Made by a program: the position numbers and the translations under genes
From: Acerihabitans sp047324305
Lineage (GTDB): Bacteria > Pseudomonadota > Gammaproteobacteria > Enterobacterales > Enterobacteriaceae
NCBI RefSeq assembly: GCF_047324305.1
Contig: NZ_CP178740.1
Span: 1-64,000, forward strand
Direction of reading: 5' to 3'
Length of the DNA: 64,000 nucleotides
Notes under the pieces: model-generated
Databases searched by the model: none
What the model saw: only the letters and a program-made list of their open reading frames with translations
Told to the model about the DNA's origin: nothing
Shown here: positions 42,450 through 51,170 of the stretch, piece after piece
Position numbering within the stretch: position 1 is the stretch's first letter
Layout: every line of letters begins with the position of its first letter

Positions 42450-43532
42450 CTAGGCCGGTTCGGTTAGGAACAGGCGGGCGATGGTGCCGGAGTGGTCGTC
42501 GCGGTTGACCAGCTCGAAGCGGCCGTTGTGCAGCTGCGCAATGCGGGTGACAATACTTAATCCCAGGCCGATGCCGTTATAGCGCTGATCCATGCGCACG
42601 AATTCCTTCGTCAGTTCCACCGCTTTCGCCGGGTCGACGCCCGGCCCTTCGTCAATCACCTGAAGCTGGATGCCGTCAGCGCCGTCATGCGTGAGCCGCA
42701 CGACGATAATACTGTCCGCCGGGCTGTAGCGGTGGGCGTTTTCCACCAGGTTGCGCAGCAGCAGCCGCATCAGGATGGCATTGCCCTGGAAAATGATTTC
42801 CGTTTCCGGCAGCAGCCAGCGTATCCGCTGTCCGCGCTGTTCCACCATCTCGTCCAGTTCGCTTTGCTGTGGGATGATAACGTCGTCCCTGAACCTGACC
42901 GTTTGGTAATGGCCGGAGGAAAAATCGTGGCGAATGCGCGCCAGCAGCAGCAGCTGTTCCACGGTATAGGACATATTGTCCACCCGCTCGATAAGCGGCT
43001 GGCAGTCGATACCGTACTGCTTTTCCTGTACCTCCAGGTGCAGCCGGATGCCGGAAAGCGGCGTGCGTAATTCATGGGCCACGTCGGAGGTAAACTGCCG
43101 GTCCTGCTGCAAGGTGGTATTCAGCCGGAACAACAGCTGGTTAAGGCTGCGGGTGACGGCGATCACCTCGCGGATATTGCCGAGCTCCGGCAGCGGCTCA
43201 AAGTTTTCCGCGCCGCGCGATCCCAGCGCGTCCTGCAGGCGCGAGAGCGGCTGGGTTATCCAGTTCACCGCCTGGAAGCAGAAGAACAGCGTGAACATAA
43301 TCATCATCAGCGACGGCACGCTGAGCGCGGCGATGGCCTCGCGTATTTCCTGGTTAACGTGCTCGTTACGCACGCTCTCCGCCAGGGTACGGTTGACCAG
43401 CAGGTCGATTTGTTCTTTGCTTTCGTGCCATAACCAGATAACGGTAATCAGCTGGCAACACAGCAGGATAATGCCCAGCACCACGATAAGCCGCCAGCGC
43501 ATGCTGGTCATCGGACCGTCGGCGGCTTTCAT
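42450..43532 (-). CDS. pmrB: PmrB/BasS sensor histidine kinase
   Basis: The 360-residue inner-membrane kinase has TM1 at about 13-35, a short periplasmic loop (about 36-70) and TM2 at about 72-92. A HAMP-like linker follows, then the H-box FTSDVAHELRTPLSGIRLHL with phospho-accepting H153. The ATPase domain has N-box LVENAHRYS, G1 DEGPGVD and G2 GIGLGLSIV. The loop carries two ExxE motifs (E37-E40 and E62-E65), the type that binds Fe(III) and Al(III) in Salmonella PmrB. It phosphorylates PmrA, driving lipid A modification and cationic peptide resistance. It overlaps pmrA by 4 bp. Confidence 0.92.
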   Translation of the reverse strand: MKAADGPMTSMRWRLIVVLGIILLCCQLITVIWLWHESKEQIDLLVNRTLAESVRNEHVNQEIREAIAALSVPSLMMIMFTLFFCFQAVNWITQPLSRLQDALGSRGAENFEPLPELGNIREVIAVTRSLNQLLFRLNTTLQQDRQFTSDVAHELRTPLSGIRLHLEVQEKQYGIDCQPLIERVDNMSYTVEQLLLLARIRHDFSSGHYQTVRFRDDVIIPQQSELDEMVEQRGQRIRWLLPETEIIFQGNAILMRLLLRNLVENAHRYSPADSIIVVRLTHDGADGIQLQVIDEGPGVDPAKAVELTKEFVRMDQRYNGIGLGLSIVTRIAQLHNGRFELVNRDDHSGTIARLFLTEPA

Positions 43533-44206
43533 GACGGCTCCCCTGCCGCGGTTTTGGTCAGCAGGTAACCGAATCCGCGCAGGGTGCGGATACGATCCTT
43601 GCCGATTTTCGCCCGCAGATTATGAATATGGACCTCGAGCGAGTTGGACGAGGGGTCGTCATCCCAGTTATACAGATCCTGATGGAGGATTTCGCGGTGG
43701 ATGCGATGCCCCGCCCGCAGCATCAGCCGGGAAAGAATGGCGAATTCCTTCGGCGTCAGTTCGATAATCTTGCCGTCCAGGGTCACTTCGTGGCTGTTCA
43801 GGTCGAGTGAAATATTATCCACCCACAGCTGATTGTTACTTTTGCCCTGATGGCGGCGGATAATGGCGCGCACCCGGGCCAGCAGCTCGCTGAGGGCAAA
43901 AGGCTTGACCAGGTAATCGTCCGCCCCCAGGTTTAGACCGTGCACCCGTTCATCGATGCCATCGCGCGCGGTCAGGATCAGCACCGGCACGTCGTTTCCC
44001 GCCTTGCGCCACAGATTCAGCAGCGACATGCCGTCACCGTCCGGCAGGCCCAGGTCGAGTATTGCCAGGCTGTAGGCGGTGCTGTCCATCAGATGTTCCG
44101 CGTCGCGCAGATTACCCGCGCAGTCGCTGGCGTAGCCTTCCTGCTGCAGGGCCATTCGCAGGCCGTCCTGCAATAACTTATCGTCTTCGATGATCAGAAT
44201 TTTCAT
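43529..44206 (-). CDS. pmrA: PmrA/BasR response regulator
   Basis: The 225-residue OmpR-family regulator has a receiver with acidic pocket EDD (7-9), phosphorylated D51 in AILDLGLPDGDG and conserved K in LVKPFALSELLARVRA. The C-terminal winged helix has LTPKEFAILSRLMLRAGH and SNSLEVHIHNLRAKIGKDRI then RTLRGFGYLL. The ATG at 44206 is chosen because it overlaps the eptA stop by 4 bp (ATGA) and gives the standard MKILIIEDD start. It activates eptA, and probably its own operon, through the PmrA box at 45903. Confidence 0.95.
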   Translation of the reverse strand: MKILIIEDDKLLQDGLRMALQQEGYASDCAGNLRDAEHLMDSTAYSLAILDLGLPDGDGMSLLNLWRKAGNDVPVLILTARDGIDERVHGLNLGADDYLVKPFALSELLARVRAIIRRHQGKSNNQLWVDNISLDLNSHEVTLDGKIIELTPKEFAILSRLMLRAGHRIHREILHQDLYNWDDDPSSNSLEVHIHNLRAKIGKDRIRTLRGFGYLLTKTAAGEPS

Positions 44207-45855
44207 TGCTGCGCATCCCGGCAAGGTTGTAAAACATCAAGATCCGGCTGATAGAGTTGCGTTTTGACATCGGTCAGTCCAAGCAACGTAGAGAAGAGAT
44301 TATCGTGTGAGTAGGCCTGTCGTTTTGCCCGGTCTCGCAGGCAGTCTTCCCGGACGGCATGCGCCTGGACATAGTCGGGCGACAGCCAAATCAGCATCGG
44401 GATATGGGTTTGCTGGGCCGGCGCCACGGCGTAGGGCATGCCGTGCAGATAGATACCGTTCTCGCCCAGGGATTCGCCGTGATCTGACAGATAGACCAGG
44501 GCGGTATTGAACCTATCGCCATGAGCTTGCAGCAATTTTATGGTCTTATCAAGCATGTCGTCTATATAGACAATAGTATTGTCATAAGTGTTAACCAGCG
44601 CCTGGTTCGAACAGGTTTGAATCTCGTTGGTGTCGCAGGTGGGGGCAAAGGCGGCGGCGGTTTTCGGGTAGCGCTGGTAATAAGTCGGGCCGTGGCTGCC
44701 CATGGTATGCAGCACGATAACCGTATCCTTGGTGCGCGCGTTGATGTAGCCGTCCAGGTTGCGCAGCAGGGCTTCGTCCAGGCAGACGCCTTCGGCGCAG
44801 AGTTCGGGTAGATGCCAGGTGCTGAGCTGTTCGGTGGGCACCCGCAGGCAGACATCCTTGCAGCCGCCGTCGTTTTCCCGCCACAGCACATCCACCTGCG
44901 CCCGCTGGATGATATCCAGCGCGTTGCTTTGGCTGTCGGCTTTTTCGCCGTCATACTGCCTGCGCGTCATGCCGGAAAACATGCAGGGTACCGATACCGC
45001 CGTGGCGGTGCCGCAGGACGAGGTGTCCGGAAAATAGATGACGTTGTCCGCCGCCAGCTTGGGGTTGGTCAGTTGGCCGTAGCCGCCCAGCGAAAAATCC
45101 TGCGCGCGGGAGGTCTCGCCCACCACCACGATGATCAGGTTCTTTTTATGATTGTCATGAATCGCGGGGACAATATGCGCGTCCTGGCCGCGCTCGGTGA
45201 AGGGCATTTTCTTGACGTAATCATGCTTGTAATAGGAATAGCCGCCGAGCGCCATATCGCTGGGGACCAGGTTTTTCACCAGCTGCTGGTTATTGCGCAT
45301 CAGCGAAGCGTAGTCTTTATAAAAGAAAGAGGCCACCAGCGCGATAACACAGAGCGATACCAGGACATTCAGGAAATGCAGACCGATATTCGACCAGGAA
45401 AACGCCACCGGCCTGACCTTGATCCACAACACCAGCAGCGAGGGCAAAATACCGAAGACGATAAGATACAGCGCCAGGCGCGGCGTCAGCAGGGCGACGC
45501 TTTCCACAAGCGTGGTGTCAAGGGTGTTCTGGACCATGCCCCGGTCGATAATAATGCCGTACGCCTGCATAAAATACTGCGCCAGGGCGTCGCTGAAAAA
45601 CAATAGGATGACGATGGGCTTGCGGATATAAGGCAGCAGGATCACGCTGAATAATACATTGAGCGCGAACAACAGGGTAACGGGCATGCTGATAAAAAAC
45701 AGTAAGTTGTAGCCTGCTGATATATCGACGAGCTGCAGGACTTTTCTAAAATAAACGATATTCTGGAAAAAAGTAATTATCAGCGCCACGATAATATTAA
45801 AAAACCACGGGCTGACCGTGGGGCGCGGCGCCGCTTTCGCAATATTAAACCACAT
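44203..45855 (-). CDS. eptA: lipid A phosphoethanolamine transferase EptA (PmrC)
   Basis: The 550-residue inner-membrane enzyme adds phosphoethanolamine from phosphatidylethanolamine to lipid A phosphates, lowering negative charge and polymyxin sensitivity. Five N-terminal membrane helices span residues 1-180. The periplasmic alkaline-phosphatase-like domain has catalytic T248 in VVVGETSRAQDF and zinc ligands in VIVLHTMGSHGP and LVYLSDHGESLGENGIYLHG. Several cysteine pairs (for example SSCGTATAVSVPCMF) match family disulfides. It is the first gene of eptA-pmrA-pmrB. The neighbourhood (between galS and yeiB) differs from the E. coli location. Confidence 0.96.
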   Translation of the reverse strand: MWFNIAKAAPRPTVSPWFFNIIVALIITFFQNIVYFRKVLQLVDISAGYNLLFFISMPVTLLFALNVLFSVILLPYIRKPIVILLFFSDALAQYFMQAYGIIIDRGMVQNTLDTTLVESVALLTPRLALYLIVFGILPSLLVLWIKVRPVAFSWSNIGLHFLNVLVSLCVIALVASFFYKDYASLMRNNQQLVKNLVPSDMALGGYSYYKHDYVKKMPFTERGQDAHIVPAIHDNHKKNLIIVVVGETSRAQDFSLGGYGQLTNPKLAADNVIYFPDTSSCGTATAVSVPCMFSGMTRRQYDGEKADSQSNALDIIQRAQVDVLWRENDGGCKDVCLRVPTEQLSTWHLPELCAEGVCLDEALLRNLDGYINARTKDTVIVLHTMGSHGPTYYQRYPKTAAAFAPTCDTNEIQTCSNQALVNTYDNTIVYIDDMLDKTIKLLQAHGDRFNTALVYLSDHGESLGENGIYLHGMPYAVAPAQQTHIPMLIWLSPDYVQAHAVREDCLRDRAKRQAYSHDNLFSTLLGLTDVKTQLYQPDLDVLQPCRDAQQ

Positions 45856-45875
45856 ATTCAGGTTAGCTCAGGGAA

Positions 45876-45881
45876 ATATTA
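45876..45881 (-). promoter_or_regulatory. candidate -10 of the eptA operon
   Basis: TAATAT on the minus strand, 21 nt beyond the nearer PmrA half-site and 20 bp before the eptA ATG. Its proximity to the start codon implies a very short leader, so the assignment is tentative. Confidence 0.45.
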
Positions 45882-45902
45882 GCGCCAGTTAACCATGAAA
45901 AA

Positions 45903-45919
45903 ATTAACCTAACCTTAAG
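45903..45919 (-). promoter_or_regulatory. PmrA box upstream of eptA
   Basis: CTTAAG-GTTAG-GTTAAT on the minus strand fits the PmrA direct repeat (YTTAAK-N5-YTTAAK) with one deviating base. It is nearly the same as the Salmonella pmrC promoter box as I recall it. It predicts positive autoregulation of eptA-pmrAB. Confidence 0.8.
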
Positions 45920-46023
45920 CGGGCACATGCTTTGATGAATGATTAAAGTAATGGCGCACTCTCCCGGCAATCCCGCCTCCGCCAGGGATAATGGATGGCG
46001 ATGCCCTGCCCCGGGGAAGGACC

Positions 46024-47190
46024 TTAGTCCGCCGCGCGCGCCGGGGCGCCGGCGGTCAGCCGGGTGAGGCGGCGCCATGCCCATTCCATCGGCCCCTGGG
46101 GGAAAAACCGCAGCCACAGGGTGGAAAACAGGATATTGGCCAGCCAGACGGGGGGCACCAGCAGCAGCAGGCCGGTGCGGCCGAGGGACATAAACAGGCC
46201 GAACTGGTTAAACACCAGGGTGCACAGCAGTGTTTGCAGCAGGTAGTTGCTCAACGCCATGCGTCCGACGTTACTCACCCAGCGCACGACGCGCAGGCCG
46301 CCGATGGCCGGCCAGAAGCCGTAGCACAGCGCCACGTAGCCGAGCGCCTGGAACGGGGCGCCCAGCTCGCGGGGGATTTGCAGCAGGAACGCGCACCAGT
46401 GATAAGCCCAGCCCGATTGCCACTGCGCCACCACCGACGGCAGGTTTATCGCCAGCCCCAGGGGAATAAGCCAGGACGCCATGGCGCGGTAGTGGGCGGG
46501 ACTTCTGTTGCCCGCCAGCCAGCCGCTGCGCATCAGCCCGGCGCCAATCAGCATGGCGCCGGCCAGCAGCCAGCCGTACTGGGCCGCCAGCGACATCAGG
46601 CTCGATTGCAATAACGCCAGGCGCACGCTCCAGGCTTCGGGACCGCCGGTGGTTTGCCAGTAGTATTCGTAAATGCGATCGGCCACGCCGGGCAGCCAGA
46701 ACCGCCCCGGCGCGGCGCCGGCCAGCATCGCCTGCATCAGCACCAGGATGCCGAGGCCGATGGCGTACAGGGCGATGCCGGCGCCGATCAGGCGCCCGGA
46801 CGATATATCGTGGCGAATGGCGCCCAGGCACAGCAGCCCCACCAGGCCGTAATCCAGCAGGATATCGCCGTCCCAGAAAAAGATGGCGTGGATCAGGCCA
46901 AAGGCCATCAGCCAAAACAGCCGCGAGCGTATCCAGCGGCCGCCGCGCGGCAGCAGCATTTGCAGGCCGGCGCCGAACAGCAGGGCGAACAGGGTCAGGA
47001 ACTTGACCTGCGCCACCATGTCCATCACGGCCCAGGTCCAGGCATCGGCCAGGGAAGGCGCGCCCATAAACGCCGGATTGAGATAGGCCGCCTTCGGCAG
47101 GCCGAAGGCGGTAATATTCATCAGCAGGATGCCGAGAATCGCCATCCCCCGCGCGCAGTCCAGCATGGCGATGCGCTCGCGCATGGGCAA
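46024..47190 (-). CDS. yeiB: YeiB-type DUF418 membrane protein
   Basis: The 388-residue protein has about ten membrane helices and the family start RERIAMLDCARGMAILGILLMN. Conserved family segments are KFLTLFALLFGAGLQMLLPRG, HAIFFWDGDILLDYGLVGLLCL and the C-terminal DUF418 region with LSNYLLQTLLCTLVFNQFGL and LRFFPQGPMEWAWRRLT. Function is unknown; a transport or acyl-transfer role has been suggested for the family. It lies 51 bp after folE in the same direction, as in E. coli. Confidence 0.94.
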   Translation of the reverse strand: MPMRERIAMLDCARGMAILGILLMNITAFGLPKAAYLNPAFMGAPSLADAWTWAVMDMVAQVKFLTLFALLFGAGLQMLLPRGGRWIRSRLFWLMAFGLIHAIFFWDGDILLDYGLVGLLCLGAIRHDISSGRLIGAGIALYAIGLGILVLMQAMLAGAAPGRFWLPGVADRIYEYYWQTTGGPEAWSVRLALLQSSLMSLAAQYGWLLAGAMLIGAGLMRSGWLAGNRSPAHYRAMASWLIPLGLAINLPSVVAQWQSGWAYHWCAFLLQIPRELGAPFQALGYVALCYGFWPAIGGLRVVRWVSNVGRMALSNYLLQTLLCTLVFNQFGLFMSLGRTGLLLLVPPVWLANILFSTLWLRFFPQGPMEWAWRRLTRLTAGAPARAAD

Positions 47191-47241
47191 CCTCTTTTAT
47201 CAGGCGGCGCGCACCGCGCCGTAACACATATCAGCGCCGCA

Positions 47242-47907
47242 TCAGCCGTTGTGGTGGCGTACGGCCCGTAAAAATTCCTGGCGCGTATTCTGGCTGGATT
47301 TAAACAATCCGCCCAGGGACGTGGTGGTGGTGGCGCTGGTGGCGTCGCGGATGCCGCGCGCTTTCACGCAGTAATGCACCGCGTCGATGGACACCGCCAC
47401 GTTCAGGGTGCCGAGCAGGGTTTGCAGCGCCACCAGGATTTGCTGCGTCAGACGCTCCTGCACCTGCGGGCGCTGGGCGAAAAACTGCACGATGCGGTTG
47501 ATTTTGGATAAGCCAATCACGCTGTCCTTCGGGATATAGGCCACGGTGGCCTTGCCGTCGATAATCACGAAGTGGTGTTCGCAGGTGCTGGTCAGGGTGA
47601 TATCCCGTACCGTGACCATTTCATCCACCTTCATCTTGTTTTGAATCAGGGTGATTTTGGGGAAATTGGCGTAATCCAGGCCGGAAAAAATTTCATCAAC
47701 GTACATCTTGGCAATCCGGTGCGGCGTTTCCGCCAGGCTGTCGTCGGATAAATCCAGGTTAAGCAGGTTCATTATGGCGGTCATGTGCTCGGCAATCTGC
47801 CGTTTGCGGGTTTCCCCGTCCAGCACTTCCCCGCGCAGGGGCGTTTCGAGGCCGCGCGTCATTAAGGCTTCATGCACCAATGCGGCTTCTGTTGTCAGCG
47901 ATAGCAT
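47242..47907 (-). CDS. folE: GTP cyclohydrolase I
   Basis: First step of tetrahydrofolate synthesis: GTP to 7,8-dihydroneopterin triphosphate. The 221-residue decameric enzyme is nearly the same length as E. coli FolE. Zinc ligands are in TLTSTCEHHFVIIDGKA (Cys and His) and VSIDAVHYCVKARGI (second Cys). VAYIPKDSVIGLSKINRIV and QRPQVQERLTQQI are signature segments. TSATTTTSLGGLFKSSQNTR closes the protein. It probably forms an operon with yeiB. Confidence 0.97.
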   Translation of the reverse strand: MLSLTTEAALVHEALMTRGLETPLRGEVLDGETRKRQIAEHMTAIMNLLNLDLSDDSLAETPHRIAKMYVDEIFSGLDYANFPKITLIQNKMKVDEMVTVRDITLTSTCEHHFVIIDGKATVAYIPKDSVIGLSKINRIVQFFAQRPQVQERLTQQILVALQTLLGTLNVAVSIDAVHYCVKARGIRDATSATTTTSLGGLFKSSQNTRQEFLRAVRHHNG

Positions 47908-48063
47908 ACTTTTTCTTCTCCGGCAGGCCTGGCTGCTCTTGATCTCATCACGTCAAGATGCGCCCCCACTCTAGTAGAGAGCGCCGCGTTTATCCAGTGA
48001 ATGTGTTGCATGCGCCATGAAATTTTTACCGGCTTTACCGCATCGCCGCCTGTGACTAACCGT

Positions 48064-49188
48064 TCAGGGCTGACGCCATGCCAGCGCGCCCGCGAGCGCC
48101 AGGGCGGCCACCGCCGTCATCAGCGCCGGCTCCAGCCGGCCGGTCAGGCTGCTGGCCAGCGCGGAAAGCATGGGGCCGATAAGCTGCCCGACCGCGTAGC
48201 CGCAGGTGAGCAGGCCGGTCATGAAGCGCATATGATCCGGCGCCTGGCGGCGGGAGCAGACCAGCGTCAATTGCACCACGCTCAAAAAGCCGCCGCCGGT
48301 GAGCACCGCGCCCGCCATCAGGCCGGCGACGCCGGGCATGGCGATCATCAGGCCGACGCCGAGCGTTTGCGCCCAGAGGGTCAGCGCCAGCCGCTGGCCG
48401 GCGCGCAGGCGATGGCGCGTCAGAATGCCGACCCCAATGCCCGCCATGCTGGCGGCGCCGAACACCGGCCAGATCCAGTGGCCGGTCTCGCTGCCGGGAA
48501 ACCGCGCGGCCGCCATCTGCGCCAGAAAGGTGGCCGGCAGGATATAACCGAAACCCGCCAGGGAGTAGCTCCAGACCAGGCTTTTCAGCCGTGGCGTCAG
48601 CGCCGGCCTGGCGGCGTCCGGGCCCTGGCGCGTCAGCGCGCCGCCTCTGGGCAGATGCGCGCTGATAAGCGCCACCAGCAGCAGCGCCGTAACGCCATAG
48701 ACCAGCCAGGCGCCCGCGGCGTGGATATCCAGGCGATGCATGACCAGCGCCAGCAGGCCGCTGACCATGATGCCGGCGCCGGGACCGGCGAACACCGCGG
48801 CACTGAGCGCCGGGCGACGTAGTTGTACCAGCCGGTCGCCGGTCCAGGCCGCCACCAGCACCATTGCCCATCCGCTGGCCGCGCCCGCCAGCAAACGCAG
48901 CAGGCAGTGCGCAAGCAGGCTGTGGGTAACGGCGCAGAGCAGCGTGATGGCCACCGTCCCCCACAGCCCAAGCCACAGCCGTATTTCCAGCCCCCTGCCC
49001 GCGCGCATGGCGTCATAAGCGCCCACCAGGTAGCCCAGGTAATTACAGGCCGCCACCACCCCCGCCCCGGTAAGGGTTAACTGCCCCGCGCTTATCATCA
49101 GCGGTACCTGCGGCGTAAAGGCGAAACGGCCGATACCCATCGCCACCAACAGTGCCAGAAAGCCGCTCAGGGCCACTTTTATCGCCAT
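48064..49188 (-). CDS. YbfB/YjiJ-family MFS transporter
   Basis: The 374-residue protein has about 12 membrane helices. The N-terminal ALLVAMGIGRFAFTPQVPLM is the typical YbfB/YjiJ signature, with GVVAACNYLGYLVGAY after it and GWAMVLVAAWTGDRLV in helix 4. Substrate is unknown; an efflux role is possible. The ATG at 49188 (MAIKVALSGF) is preferred because GGAGAAGG lies just upstream; the frame is open 19 codons further. It is divergent from a LysR regulator 102 bp away, which is the likely controller. Confidence 0.87.
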   Translation of the reverse strand: MAIKVALSGFLALLVAMGIGRFAFTPQVPLMISAGQLTLTGAGVVAACNYLGYLVGAYDAMRAGRGLEIRLWLGLWGTVAITLLCAVTHSLLAHCLLRLLAGAASGWAMVLVAAWTGDRLVQLRRPALSAAVFAGPGAGIMVSGLLALVMHRLDIHAAGAWLVYGVTALLLVALISAHLPRGGALTRQGPDAARPALTPRLKSLVWSYSLAGFGYILPATFLAQMAAARFPGSETGHWIWPVFGAASMAGIGVGILTRHRLRAGQRLALTLWAQTLGVGLMIAMPGVAGLMAGAVLTGGGFLSVVQLTLVCSRRQAPDHMRFMTGLLTCGYAVGQLIGPMLSALASSLTGRLEPALMTAVAALALAGALAWRQP

Positions 49189-49290
49189 ACCTTCTCCACA
49201 AGAAATATTCATCTTGCCAATAGCATGCACGATCACTAAACTCACGAAAAATGAATAATCAAGACCAACTTACTGACAAATCGAGAACAT

Positions 49291-50205
49291 ATGGATCTGA
49301 CCCAGCTGAAAATGTTCTGCGCCGCCGCCGATACCGGTTCGCTGGCGCGCGCCGCCGAGCAGTTGCATCGCGTGCCGTCCAACCTGACCACCCGGCTGCG
49401 GCAGCTGGAGCGGGAATTGGGAACCGATCTGTTTATCCGCGAAAAACAGCGCCTGCGGCTCTCGCCCATGGGGCATAATTTCCTGGGCTACGCCACGCGG
49501 ATCCTGGCGCTGAGCGAAGAGGCCATCAGCATGACCCACGCCGGGGAACCGACGGGCAATTTTGCCCTCGGCTCCATGGAAAGCACGGCGGCCATCCGCC
49601 TGCCCGCGCTGCTGGCCACCTATCATCAGCGTTTTCCCCGGGTGTCGTTGTCGCTGGTGACCGGATCCTCGGGGGAGCTGGTGGACGGCGTGCGCGCCGG
49701 CACCCTGGCCGCCGCCCTGGTGGACGGTCCGGTGAACTATGCTGAAATAGAAGGTTGCTACAGCTTCGCCGAGACGCTGGTATTGATTGCCGCGCTCGAT
49801 CAGCCGCCGATCGACAGCCCGGCGGAGATTGCCGGCAAGACGTTGTTCGCCTTTCGCCCCAGCTGTTCTTACCGCCGGCGCTTTGAAGCGTGGTTTGCAC
49901 AGCAGGGCGTGGCGCCCGGTCCGATCCTGGAAATTCAGTCGTATCATACCATGCTGGCCTGCGTCGCCAGCGGCGCCGGCGTAGCCATGCTGCCGCTGAC
50001 GGTGCTGCGTCAATTACCGGATCGGCGGCGGGTGTCGGTGCATGAACTGCCGGCGCCCACCGCCGATGTGGCGACGTGGCTTATCTGGCGCGCCGATGCG
50101 TTCAGCCCCAACGTGGCGGCGCTGAAAAAACTGATTATCGAGCAATACCCGCCCGCGCCCGGGAACGGGTGTGCGGTTAACGATGTGGTCCTGGAGAATA
50201 TGTGA
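49291..50205 (+). CDS. LysR-type regulator, PtrR/YneJ-like
   Basis: The 304-residue protein has an N-terminal winged helix starting MDLTQLKMFCAAADTGSLAR, with RVPSNLTTRLRQLERELG as recognition helix and linker. The effector domain has FALGSMESTAAIRLPALLA and CSYRRRFEAWF. It reads very like E. coli YneJ (PtrR), a regulator linked to putrescine use. Here its neighbours are a YbfB-type transporter (divergent) and yeiG, so its regulon may differ. The stop TGA overlaps the yeiG ATG by one base. Confidence 0.88.
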   Translation: MDLTQLKMFCAAADTGSLARAAEQLHRVPSNLTTRLRQLERELGTDLFIREKQRLRLSPMGHNFLGYATRILALSEEAISMTHAGEPTGNFALGSMESTAAIRLPALLATYHQRFPRVSLSLVTGSSGELVDGVRAGTLAAALVDGPVNYAEIEGCYSFAETLVLIAALDQPPIDSPAEIAGKTLFAFRPSCSYRRRFEAWFAQQGVAPGPILEIQSYHTMLACVASGAGVAMLPLTVLRQLPDRRRVSVHELPAPTADVATWLIWRADAFSPNVAALKKLIIEQYPPAPGNGCAVNDVVLENM

Positions 50206-51053
50206 TGGATGCGATGCCTGAGTGTATTGATGAGCACCGGCTGTTCGGCGGCCGGCAATGCCGTTTTCGCCATCGTGCGGCGAGTACCGGCGGCCTGATG
50301 ACCTATAGCCTGTTCGTGCCGCACGCCGATCGGCACGCGGCGCCGCCGCATATGGTGTTCTGGCTGTCGGGACTGACCTGCAGCGATGAGAATTTTTCGC
50401 AGAAAAGCGGCGCCCAGCGGGTGGCCGCCGAGCTGAACCTGTTGCTGGTGATGCCGGATACCAGCCCCCGAGGCGCGGATGTGCCGGATGACGAGGCGTA
50501 TGATCTGGGCCAGGGCGCGGGGTTTTACGTTAACGCCACTCGGCAACCCTGGGCCGGGCAATTCCGGATGTTTGATTATGTGGCCGAAGAGTTGCCGGCG
50601 CTGGTGCGACGGCAGTTTGCGGTAAGCGGCCGGCAGGCGATCATGGGGCATTCCATGGGCGGCCACGGCGCGCTGATGCTGGCGTTGCGTTTCCCGGGGC
50701 GGTTTAGTTCGGTGTCGGCGTTTGCGCCTATTGTGAATCCGGCGGAGGTGCCCTGGGGGCGCAAGGCGTTTAGCCACTACCTGGGAGATAACGCGCAGGC
50801 GTGGCGGGAATACGATAGCTGTGTCCTGCTGGCGGGGGATGCGGCCAGGCCATTGCCGATACTGATAGATCAGGGCGATGCCGATCAGTTTCTGGCGACG
50901 CAGCTGCAGCCCGAGAAGTTTGCGGATCTGGCGCGGCGGCGGGACTGGCCGTTAACGTTGCGCATCCAGCCGGGTTATGATCACAGCTATTTTTTCATCG
51001 CCAGTTTTATCGAGGATCATCTGCGCTTTCACGCGCTGCATCTTAACCGTTAA
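50205..51053 (+). CDS. yeiG: S-formylglutathione hydrolase YeiG
   Basis: Hydrolyses S-formylglutathione to formate and glutathione in formaldehyde detoxification. The 282-residue alpha/beta hydrolase has FWLSGLTCSDENF, VMPDTSPRG and nucleophile elbow GHSMGGHGALMLAL with catalytic serine. SAFAPIVNP, LIDQGDADQFL with catalytic Asp, and PGYDHSYFFIASFI with catalytic His follow. The ATG at 50205 fits best: GGAG lies 8 nt upstream and it forms a TGATG coupling with the LysR stop; the ATG at 50214 is also possible. No glutathione-dependent formaldehyde dehydrogenase gene is adjacent. Confidence 0.95.
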   Translation: MDAMPECIDEHRLFGGRQCRFRHRAASTGGLMTYSLFVPHADRHAAPPHMVFWLSGLTCSDENFSQKSGAQRVAAELNLLLVMPDTSPRGADVPDDEAYDLGQGAGFYVNATRQPWAGQFRMFDYVAEELPALVRRQFAVSGRQAIMGHSMGGHGALMLALRFPGRFSSVSAFAPIVNPAEVPWGRKAFSHYLGDNAQAWREYDSCVLLAGDAARPLPILIDQGDADQFLATQLQPEKFADLARRRDWPLTLRIQPGYDHSYFFIASFIEDHLRFHALHLNR

Positions 51054-51170
51054 CGCCCGTCCACTGTGAATCCGCCGACAGCGAGCCTGGCGAAACGGGG
51101 GCGTCCGGTGCCCCGAAACGCCGTGGCTGCTTCGGCCTCATAGGCACGCTTTCCCTTTTACCCGCCATGC

